DNA of 10,722 nucleotides. Source: Candidatus Rifleibacteriota bacterium (GTDB taxonomy: Bacteria > UBP17 > UBA6191 > JACPRK01). Positions 5,871-10,722 of this stretch are shown here, in pieces (within the stretch, counting starts at the first letter, position 1; the number at the start of each line of letters is the position of its first letter). Made by a program: the position numbers and the translations under genes. Below the pieces are notes generated by a model. It was not told the DNA's origin and did not search any database. It saw nothing but the letters and a program-made list of their open reading frames with translations. The stretch is taken from the NCBI GenBank assembly GCA_016213865.1, contig JACQZL010000286.1, positions 1-10,722 on the forward strand. Direction: 5' to 3'.

Positions 5871-6814
5871 GGCGAGCGAGCACGAGACGGACGGCCGCCG
5901 CGGTCCTGTTGACCATCGCGATTTTCGGCGGGTCCGCTGCCCATCGTCCGGCGTTGGCGGCGCCGAGCTCGACTGGACGCTCGCCGGCCACGACCGCCGC
6001 GAAGGTCGTCCTGACCGGAGACCGAGCCACCTTCGACGTGCGTCACGGCATCTACGAGATGATCGGTCACGCCACGGCCAGGAAGGCGGAGGGCTCTCTG
6101 TGGGCGCAGCGCATCCTGTACCGGCACCTTGCTCGGTTTCTGCAGGCTTCCGGTCAGGTGCGCTACGAGAGCCCCGAGTACGTTCTGACCGCGGGCGTGA
6201 TGGAGTACGACCTGAAACGGGAGTGGTTCGTCGCCCGCCAGCAGCCGGAGGCGGTCCTGCGGCGTGCCGGGCAGGACGGGCAGACGCGTGTCACGGCCGA
6301 CACGTTGTCGTTCGACCGCACCCGCGAGAAGTTCGTCGCCGAGGGCCAGGTCGTCACGAAGATCTCGCAACCCGGACGCGAGCAGTACGAGGTGACCAGC
6401 CGCATCGCCGAGAGCTACTATCTGCAGGGCCGAAGCCTCTTCCGGGACGGCGTGCGCATCCGCTCCTCGGAGATGGGGGCGAACGGCGACCGGGCGGTCT
6501 TCTACGAGAAGAGCGAGAAGGTGCACGTCCTCGGCAAGGCCAAGGCCTGGAAGGTGGAGCGCGACGGGAGCATCAACCGCACGATCGAGGGCAACCACAT
6601 CATCCACGACCTGCGCACCGGCCGAAGTGTGGCGCTGCAGCAGGTCCTGCTGCGCGACGCTCCGGGTGGCCCGGCGCCGGCCCGTTCGCGGACCGGTCCG
6701 TCCTCTGCGGCGCCTTCGAGCGACCCGAGCGCCGTCGCCACTTCGCCGGCCCGCCCCGCGCGCGCGCCCGCCGGGGTCCCTCGCCCTCGAAGGAGGACCG
6801 TTCGGCTGCGCTAG
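5867..6814 (+). CDS. OstA/LptA-like periplasmic protein (first copy)
   Basis: A 315-residue exported protein starting at GTG 5867, which overlaps the LptC-like stop in GTGA. Residues 1-31 form a signal peptide: basic MRRASTRR, hydrophobic AAAVLLTIAIFGG, and ALA before A32. The mature part repeats the OstA strand pattern: VVLTGDRATFDVRHGIYEM, ASGQVRYESPEYVLTAGVMEY, TRVTADTLSFDRTREKF, and SSEMGANGDRAVFYEKSEKV. These G-x-A-x-Y and D-x-L-x-F/Y repeats suit a stacked beta-jellyroll that binds lipid A chains. At 315 residues it is longer than E. coli LptA (185 residues). About 55 C-terminal residues are Pro/Ala/Arg low complexity ending RRRTVRLR. The same frame stays open for 262 codons upstream, but that part is the shadow of the LptC-like gene. 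It could be LptA, a second LptC-type domain, or an N-terminal LptD-like piece. Confidence 0.7.
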   Translation: MRRASTRRTAAAVLLTIAIFGGSAAHRPALAAPSSTGRSPATTAAKVVLTGDRATFDVRHGIYEMIGHATARKAEGSLWAQRILYRHLARFLQASGQVRYESPEYVLTAGVMEYDLKREWFVARQQPEAVLRRAGQDGQTRVTADTLSFDRTREKFVAEGQVVTKISQPGREQYEVTSRIAESYYLQGRSLFRDGVRIRSSEMGANGDRAVFYEKSEKVHVLGKAKAWKVERDGSINRTIEGNHIIHDLRTGRSVALQQVLLRDAPGGPAPARSRTGPSSAAPSSDPSAVATSPARPARAPAGVPRPRRRTVRLR

Positions 6815-6910
6815 GTCCCATGCCGATGGAAAGGCAACGCGGCTCGGACACTCCGGATTCCACCTCACGTATCGAGCGCCACCCCTCCCGCACCCACCAC
6901 CCGACACCTG

Positions 6911-6919
6911 CCCCCCCCC
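6911..6919 (+). repeat. C9 homopolymer directly before the 6920 start
   Basis: Nine consecutive C residues end at the base before GTG 6920 and take the place where a Shine-Dalgarno would sit. Loss of one C would put the upstream ATG 6820, whose frame is open through here, in frame with the OstA-like gene. That makes the tract a candidate for slippage-based variation. Homopolymers of this length are also prone to sequencing error, so the count itself is uncertain. Confidence 0.6.
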
Positions 6920-7717
6920 GTGCGCCCCCTCGCCACAGCTCTGCTGCTCCTCCTGAGCGCCTGGCTCGCTTGCGCGGCGGAACGCCCTCGTGGTGCGGCT
7001 CCAGAACCCGTCGCGGGCGACGTCCCCTTCGAGGTCTCGGGCGACGCGATGCCCGGCGACGCGTCCGGCGACGTGGTCGAAGTCCTGGGCAACGTACGGG
7101 TCAAGCGGGGCAACGTCACTCTGCAGGCCGATCGGTTGCGGTACGAGCGGAAGGCGGATTCTGCCTTGGCCACCGGAGAAGTGCTCGTCGGGGACGGCAC
7201 CTTCATCCTGACTTGCCGGCGGCTTGCCTATTACGTCGGGCGCCAGCAGGCGATTGCCTGGGACGATCCGCTCGTCACGCGATCGAGCAGCGCGGGCCCT
7301 AACACGACGGAGCTCGTCGAAATGCGGGCCACGCAGCTCACGCTGTACGCGGACGAACAGCGCATCGAAGGGCTGGATCGGGTGGAGTTGACGCGCTATC
7401 TGGTCCGGGACGGACGCCGCGAGCTGGACGTGCGCGTTCGTTGCGACGAGGCGGAGCTGGACCAGGTCTCGCGCAGTTGCCTCTTCCGGGGCCAGGTCGA
7501 GATCGAGTCGCCGAAGATGGGCGCCCGGGCCAGGCGCGCCTTTCTGGAGGAGCCGTTGGATCGGTTGACTCTCGTGGGCGAGGCCCGGGCCTGGAGTATC
7601 GGCGCCGGCGGCGAACAGACCGACCAGGTGCGAGGCGCGAAGATCCTGCACTTTCTGCGCAGCCAGCGCACTCTCGTCTTCGGCAACGTCCACGGCAAGC
7701 TGCGGCTGGAGAAGTAG
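6920..7717 (+). CDS. lptA: OstA/LptA-like periplasmic protein (second copy)
   Basis: A 265-residue protein with an N-terminal export signal ([18 protein letters not shown], about 3-20). The cysteine at 18 follows W-L-A, not a good lipobox, so a soluble periplasmic protein is likelier than a lipoprotein. The OstA pattern runs through the mature part: [57 protein letters not shown], and [19 protein letters not shown]. The G-N-V-x-V then L-x-A-D-x-L-x-Y core is the classic LptA signature, and this is the copy nearest lptB, so I give it the lptA symbol tentatively. It would bridge the periplasm between LptC and LptD. The start is uncertain: GTG 6920 lies directly after a C9 run and has no Shine-Dalgarno, and no other ATG, GTG or TTG in this frame lies closely upstream. 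Confidence 0.75.
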   Translation: MRPLATALLLLLSAWLACAAERPRGAAPEPVAGDVPFEVSGDAMPGDASGDVVEVLGNVRVKRGNVTLQADRLRYERKADSALATGEVLVGDGTFILTCRRLAYYVGRQQAIAWDDPLVTRSSSAGPNTTELVEMRATQLTLYADEQRIEGLDRVELTRYLVRDGRRELDVRVRCDEAELDQVSRSCLFRGQVEIESPKMGARARRAFLEEPLDRLTLVGEARAWSIGAGGEQTDQVRGAKILHFLRSQRTLVFGNVHGKLRLEK

Positions 7718-7786
7718 CCGACCGCGGCGGGAGGTGTCAGACCGCGTTCGGGCCGAAGACCCGGGTCTCGCGCTCCCCCGATCCTG

Positions 7787-7792
7787 TAAGAT
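7787..7792 (+). promoter_or_regulatory. Possible -10 hexamer just before lptB
   Basis: TAAGAT ends eight bases before ATG 7801. There is no Shine-Dalgarno in front of lptB and no -35 at the expected distance. As at 433 and 3991, this would yield a nearly leaderless transcript, giving lptB its own promoter inside the operon. Confidence 0.3.
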
Positions 7793-7800
7793 GCCATCCG

Positions 7801-8592
7801 ATGCTCACCACGCGCGGCGTCTGCAAGACCTACAAGGGACGCAAGGTCGTGGATTCCGTCTCGATCGAGGTGGAGCCCGGCAAGGTCATCGGCCTCCTGG
7901 GGCCCAACGGCGCAGGCAAGACCACGACGTTCTACATGGTCGTGGGCCTGGTCCGCCCCGATGTCGGCGACATCGGCCTCGACGGGACCGACATCACCTG
8001 GCAACCGATGCACCGCCGCGCCCGCATGGGCATCGGCTACCTGGCCCAGGAGCCCTCGGTCTTCCGGTTGCTGACGGTGGAGCAGAACATGCAAGCCGTG
8101 CTCGAGTTCCTCGAGCCGGACCGGCGAAAGCGCCAGGCCCGCATCGAGGAGATCCTGGCCGAGCTGTCCATCACGGGCGTGCGCAAGAGCCCGGGATACT
8201 CGCTCTCGGGTGGCGAGCGCCGGCGGGTCGAGATCGCGAGGGCCCTCTGCACGAGGCCCCGCTATCTGCTGCTGGACGAGCCTTTCGCCGGCGTCGACCC
8301 GATCGCGGTCGGCGACATCCAGCGCATCATCGCCTACCTGCGTCAGAAGGGCCTGGGAATCCTCATCACGGACCACAACGTGCGCGAGACGCTGAGCATC
8401 GTCGACCGGGCCTACATCATGAACGAGGGCCGTATCATGGTCTCGGGCGGTGTGGCCGAGGTGCTCAACAACCCCGATGCGCGGCGCATCTACCTGGGCG
8501 AGCGGTTCACCCTCGGCGGCGAGATCCGCCCCGGTGACGTGGAAGCTCTGTCCCCCGGCGGCAAGTCAGGCCCGGGTCAGGGGGTCGTTTGA
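7801..8592 (+). CDS. lptB: LPS export ABC transporter ATP-binding protein LptB
   Basis: A 263-residue ABC ATPase with every motif intact: Walker [10 protein letters not shown] (34-42), Q-loop Q83 (YLAQEPSVF), signature LSGGERRR (135-142), Walker B YLLLDEP (155-161) with catalytic E160, and switch H192 (TDHNVRETL). The FAGVDPIAV stretch after Walker B and the YLGERF near the end are characteristic of LptB. It works as a dimer on the cytoplasmic face of the inner membrane with LptF and LptG (not in this window), using ATP to extract LPS and push it to LptC and LptA. It is about 20 residues longer at the C-terminus than E. coli LptB (241 residues). In many Proteobacteria lptB is followed by rpoN and hpf; here DUF3084 and YqgF-like genes follow instead. 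The stop overlaps an in-frame TTG of the next gene. Confidence 0.96.
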   Translation: MLTTRGVCKTYKGRKVVDSVSIEVEPGKVIGLLGPNGAGKTTTFYMVVGLVRPDVGDIGLDGTDITWQPMHRRARMGIGYLAQEPSVFRLLTVEQNMQAVLEFLEPDRRKRQARIEEILAELSITGVRKSPGYSLSGGERRRVEIARALCTRPRYLLLDEPFAGVDPIAVGDIQRIIAYLRQKGLGILITDHNVRETLSIVDRAYIMNEGRIMVSGGVAEVLNNPDARRIYLGERFTLGGEIRPGDVEALSPGGKSGPGQGVV

Positions 8593-8617
8593 GCGGCGAG
8601 CCGTCCGGTGCCGATGA

Positions 8618-8643
8618 TAGGAGAGGAGAGAGAACGCCTCCTC
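8618..8643 (+). promoter_or_regulatory. Purine-rich Shine-Dalgarno stretch in a small hairpin
   Basis: ATAGGAGAGGAGAGAGAA (8617-8634) is strongly Shine-Dalgarno-like but lies 20 or more bases before ATG 8655, too far for normal use. GAGGAG at 8623-8628 can pair with CTCCTC at 8638-8643 around a 9-base loop, which would hide the site. No start codon lies 5-9 bases after it in any useful frame. Confidence 0.4.
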
Positions 8644-8654
8644 GACCGTTCGCC

Positions 8655-9962
8655 ATGACCCTACTGAGCTCCCTGGCTGGCCCGGCCGTCGTTCTGGTGG
8701 CGGCCGTCTTGCTCGCTTCGTTCGGCGGCGAGAAGGGGCGCCTCCTGGCGCTCCTGGTGATGGGAGGCGTGCTGGCCTACCTGGGTGACATCCTGGGTGG
8801 ACGGTTCGGGAAGAAGCGGCTTTCGCTGCTGGGCCTTCGTCCCAAGCACACGGCCCTGGTCTTCAACGTCTTGACGGGCCTTGCCATCACACTGGCCACC
8901 CTGCTCGGCGTCAGCTTCATCTCCGAGCCCTTCCGTCAGATGCTGCTCCACGCCGACGAGCTCATCACCCGCGCTGCCCAGCTCGAGGTCGAGGTCGCCG
9001 AGCGCCGCGTGGAGGTCGCCGAGCGCCGCAAGGAGCGCGACAAGCTGTCGGCCGAGGCTGCCGCGTTGACCAGCAGGGCGGTCGCGCTCGAAGAGAAGAC
9101 CCGTCAGCTCGACCTCCGCAACGAGGAGCTCAACGAGCTCCTCGCGAAGAAGGAGGACCGGCTCATCGCTTTCCAGATCGGGCGCTCGCTCTCGCCCCAG
9201 CCGTTCGTCTTCCCGATCGACGTCAGCCGCGAACGGCTCCAGCAGGAGATGGTCCGGATGGTCGACGAGATCCGACGGCTGGCCAAGCTGCGGGGCGTGA
9301 CGCTGCCCAAGGGCGAGAGCGCGCTCTCGCACCTCGAGCAGATCATCCCGAACATCTACTCGGACATCCAGAAGCTGCGGGAGTGGTACCGCAGACGCCA
9401 AGAAACAGGCGCCATCGATCAGGTCCCCACCGAGTGCTTCGTGGAGGCGCAATCGGACAAGAACGTCGCGATCGGCGAGGAGCTGCACAACGTCAATTTC
9501 GCGGTCAAAGCAAACCTCCGGCGCTTCGCGCGGGGCGAGCAGGTCGCGTCGTTCACCGTCGACGGCACCCAGTCGCGCTCCGAGATCCTCGAAGCCCTCT
9601 TCGCGTTCGACCGGCGCGTCATGGCCGACATGCAGGAGCGCGGCGTCTCGTCCCACAGTATCGAGGCCCGCGGCCGCACGTTCAGGGCCGATCTGCTGCT
9701 CGAGTTCGTCAAGCTGGCCGACTCCCTCGAGAAGCGCCACAGACGCGTCCAGGTGGAGCTCGTCGCGCGTTCCGACATCTTCGTCTACGGCAAGGTCGAC
9801 CTGGAGTATCGGATCGGCGAGCACGCACCCGCCCGCCCGCCGGGCGTCGACACGGTCCCCTCGTTGGGTCCTGTCTCTCCCACGGCTCCGGCGACCGGCC
9901 AGCCGCCCTCGACCGGACCGGCCACGCCCGGCGGAGGTCCGCCTGCACGTCCTGGCCGTTGA
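8655..9962 (+). CDS. DUF3084 membrane-anchored coiled-coil protein
   Basis: From ATG 8655 the protein has 435 residues. Two or three hydrophobic segments open it (about 9-24, 30-46 and 68-90). Between them lies a cytoplasm-facing stretch YLGDILGGRFGKKRLSLLGL then RPKHTA (42-66), which is the DUF3084 signature. A coiled coil follows (about 100-170), including a tandem heptad VEVAERR made by an exact 18-base repeat with 21-base period (8991-9029). A folded C-terminal domain runs to about 395, ending in a Pro/Thr/Gly-rich tail. The function of DUF3084 is not known. A TTG at 8589 overlaps the lptB stop (TTGA) and would add 22 residues without hydrophobic character; I prefer 8655 because the membrane segment starts there, though the nearest Shine-Dalgarno is badly placed. 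The gene overlaps the YqgF-like gene by 20 bases. Confidence 0.85.
   Translation: MTLLSSLAGPAVVLVAAVLLASFGGEKGRLLALLVMGGVLAYLGDILGGRFGKKRLSLLGLRPKHTALVFNVLTGLAITLATLLGVSFISEPFRQMLLHADELITRAAQLEVEVAERRVEVAERRKERDKLSAEAAALTSRAVALEEKTRQLDLRNEELNELLAKKEDRLIAFQIGRSLSPQPFVFPIDVSRERLQQEMVRMVDEIRRLAKLRGVTLPKGESALSHLEQIIPNIYSDIQKLREWYRRRQETGAIDQVPTECFVEAQSDKNVAIGEELHNVNFAVKANLRRFARGEQVASFTVDGTQSRSEILEALFAFDRRVMADMQERGVSSHSIEARGRTFRADLLLEFVKLADSLEKRHRRVQVELVARSDIFVYGKVDLEYRIGEHAPARPPGVDTVPSLGPVSPTAPATGQPPSTGPATPGGGPPARPGR
9933..9937 (+). promoter_or_regulatory. Shine-Dalgarno that points to a CTG start
   Basis: GGAGG (inside GGCGGAGG, 9930-9937) ends five bases before CTG 9943. It is the strongest and best-spaced ribosome-binding site in the operon and serves no ATG, GTG or TTG. 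It is the main evidence for the unusual start of the next gene. Confidence 0.65.
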
Positions 9963-10380
9963 TCCCGGCCGTGACAAGTGCGGCCTGGCCTTGACCGACG
10001 GTACCGGGCGCGACTTGGGCCGGGCGCTGGTGACCCGCGCCGGCCTGCCCGCCGCCGTGGAGCGATTCCTGGCCAGCGGGGCGGTCGACTGCCTGGTCCT
10101 GGGCGACGGCACTCAATCGCGCGCCGTGGCGTCCGAGCTGGCGGCGACCCTGGGAACGCGCCTGCCGCCCCTGCGGATGATCGACGAGACCGGCTCGACG
10201 CTGGAATCGCGGTCGCTCTACTTCGCGGACCACCCGCCGCGGGGCCTCTGGCGCTGGGTGCCGCTGTCTCTGCAGACACCCGGCGAGCCTCATGACGACT
10301 ACGCCGCGCTGGTACTGGCGCGCCGGTGGCTGAAGACTGTGGGACATGCGGGGCGGGGCCAGGAAACCAAGACCTGCTAG
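9943..10380 (+). CDS. YqgF/RuvX-type RNase H-fold protein, probable CTG start
   Basis: Read from CTG 9943 the protein has 145 residues, the usual size for YqgF-type proteins. It opens HVLAVDPGRDKCGLALTDG, which is the first strand of the RNase H-like fold with catalytic D7. Later landmarks are LVLGDGTQSR (52-60), MIDETGSTLESR (79-90) with D81/E82, and HDDYAALVLARRWL (117-130) with D118/D119; these match the acidic set of the family. Relatives process the 16S rRNA 5' end or act on DNA junctions, and this DPGRDKCG subgroup is not functionally assigned to my knowledge. No ATG, GTG or TTG lies in frame before the motif. The first usual codon, TTG 9991, would delete the motif and D7. The frame is open far upstream through the DUF3084 gene, so fusion by frameshift is the alternative. 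It overlaps that gene by 20 bases, implying coupling. Confidence 0.82.
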   Translation: MHVLAVDPGRDKCGLALTDGTGRDLGRALVTRAGLPAAVERFLASGAVDCLVLGDGTQSRAVASELAATLGTRLPPLRMIDETGSTLESRSLYFADHPPRGLWRWVPLSLQTPGEPHDDYAALVLARRWLKTVGHAGRGQETKTC

Positions 10381-10434
10381 AGCGCTTCCGAGATAACCCT
10401 ACGATGCACGGTCATGCTTCATGCCGTCTTGAAG

Positions 10435-10503
10435 GGTGGTGGCGGCTCTCCAGACCCGCCTGGTAGTCGGCAACTCGGGCGGGTCTGGAGACCCGCCACC
10501 ACC
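10435..10503. repeat. Long nested inverted repeat, 26-bp arms
   Basis: GGTGGTGGCGGCTCTCCAGA plus CCCGCC (10435-10460) is the inverted copy of 10478-10503 with 25 of 26 matches, around a 17-base loop. The right arm contains a perfect palindrome, GGCGGGTCT-GG-AGACCCGCC (10478-10497), and the left arm the same with one mismatch. So the element can fold as one long hairpin or two short ones. There is no T-tract, so it is not a standard terminator, though it follows the operon by 54 bases. TCTCCAGACCCGCC repeats are, from memory, scattered in many environmental genomes. Confidence 0.75.
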
Positions 10504-10511
10504 AGGACAGG

Positions 10512-10556
10512 GAGAAGCCTCGACGCAGTGATGCGGCTTCTCATGACTCTGCGTCG
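10512..10556 (+). other. Interleaved inverted repeats (possible pseudoknot)
   Basis: GAGAAGCC (10512-10519) pairs with GGCTTCTC (10535-10542), and CGACGCAG (10521-10528) pairs with CTGCGTCG (10549-10556). Both are exact 8-base pairings in the order a, b, a', b'. Connectors are 1, 6 and 6 bases, which suits an H-type pseudoknot in RNA. GGAG (10511-10514) and CTCC (10557-10560) could extend the second helix at the cost of the first, so two alternative folds are possible. No matching known RNA class comes to mind. Bases 10381-10681 hold no gene I can support. Confidence 0.5.
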
Positions 10557-10605
10557 CTCCCCATCCGCGTCTCTGGACCCCAGTCTCCAGTCGGTTGGTG
10601 CTACC

Positions 10606-10663
10606 CTTCGCGTGTCGGCGCGGGTGCCCGCGAAGATGGAGCTGGTCCGCCGGGGGCCAGCTC
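10606..10663 (+). promoter_or_regulatory. Structured leader before the right-edge gene
   Basis: Two hairpins precede the Shine-Dalgarno at 10670: CGCGGG-TG-CCCGCG (10619-10632), and a 10-bp stem with one G-U pair, 10639-10648 with 10654-10663, loop of five. CTTCGCG (10606-10612) can also pair with CGCGAAG (10629-10635), competing with the first hairpin. A TACCCT at 10602-10607 is a weak -10 candidate. This could be an ordinary GC-rich leader or a regulatory one; sequence alone does not decide. Confidence 0.35.
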
Positions 10664-10681
10664 GGACGCAGGAGGTGCGCT

Positions 10682-10722
10682 GTGTTGCGCTCGCTGCAGG
10701 TGCCGGCCTCCCTTACCACAAC
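10682..10722 (+). CDS. Start of a gene truncated by the right edge
   Basis: AGGAGG (10670-10675), a full Shine-Dalgarno, ends six bases before GTG 10682. The frame then stays open for the 13 codons left: MLRSLQVPASLTT. A TTG at 10685 is the alternative start in the same frame. Thirteen residues are too few for any functional call. The structured leader upstream and the distance of 301 bases from the YqgF-like gene suggest a separate transcription unit. Confidence 0.5.
   Translation, partial: MLRSLQVPASLTT

Noticed and set aside
6953..6976. Lipoprotein signal in the second OstA-like protein
   Set aside because: A cysteine follows W-L-A, which lacks the Leu at -3 and fits the lipobox poorly.
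5833..7302. 489-residue + strand ORF in the alternative frame over the OstA-like genes
   Set aside because: Arg/Gly/Pro-rich translation with no domain; it spans two real genes in other frames. Only its 6820-6910 part is of interest for the C9 slippage idea.
5711..7693. 660-residue minus-strand ORF across both OstA-like genes
   Set aside because: Low-complexity Arg/Gly/Ala/Asp composition, no motif, and the opposite strand carries signal peptides and OstA strands.
8661..10112. 483-residue minus-strand ORF opposite DUF3084
   Set aside because: Mirror of the coiled-coil coding sequence, giving Leu/Asp/Val repeats typical of antisense to Glu/Arg-rich coding DNA.
10435..10503. Rho-independent terminator of the Lpt operon
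   Set aside because: The hairpin is long and stable, but no run of T follows either arm; the nested repeat design fits a dispersed element better.

Overview
The window is high-GC bacterial DNA from a diderm (outer-membrane) bacterium. It holds consecutive genes for the lipopolysaccharide (LPS) transport bridge. It also shows several plausible leaderless starts (a -10-like hexamer 6-9 bases before ATG, no Shine-Dalgarno) and dispersed palindromic repeats common in environmental genomes. Nothing here fixes the phylum. A DUF3084 gene next to a YqgF-like gene is a pairing I associate with Cyanobacteria-like lineages, but base composition and gene style also suit Acidobacteriota, Armatimonadota or similar uncultured groups. 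I see no rRNA, tRNA, CRISPR array or intact insertion sequence.

Left part (1-4640), accessory in character, all intact genes on +: a metallophosphoesterase (433-1308); a PLP-dependent ACC deaminase/D-cysteine desulfhydrase-type enzyme (1608-2711); a nucleotidyltransferase-fold gene overlapped by a 69-residue ORF (2924-3635); and a VapBC-type ribbon-helix-helix/PIN toxin-antitoxin pair (3991-4637) with a near-consensus promoter that would give an almost leaderless mRNA. Between them lie two apparent minus-strand remnants: a clear Ser/Thr protein kinase C-lobe fragment (3636-3893) and a much weaker NHL-repeat-like fragment (about 1310-1519). This suggests repeated replacement of older genes.

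A repeat-rich spacer (4638-5027) carries two different inverted-repeat elements. One is built of two GNRA-loop hairpins with compensatory differences.

Right part (5028-10380), a tight + operon: LptC-like anchor, first OstA/LptA-like protein, second OstA/LptA-like protein, LptB ATPase, DUF3084 membrane/coiled-coil protein, YqgF/RuvX-type RNase H-fold protein. LptB would energise LPS extraction, LptC would anchor the periplasmic bridge, and the OstA-like proteins would form or modify it; the partner permeases LptF/LptG are not in the window. The YqgF-like gene has no ATG, GTG or TTG in frame that preserves its catalytic DPG motif. The best start is a CTG at 9943 placed 5 bases after GGAGG.

Right edge (10381-10722): a long nested palindrome, an interleaved pair of inverted repeats that can fold as an H-type pseudoknot, and a structured leader before a strong Shine-Dalgarno site and the first 13 codons of a gene that runs off the window. 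I did not find a complete novel defence or mobile system. The best leads are the CTG-started YqgF gene, the duplicated OstA layer in the Lpt operon, the nucleotidyltransferase/small-protein pair, and the structured right edge.
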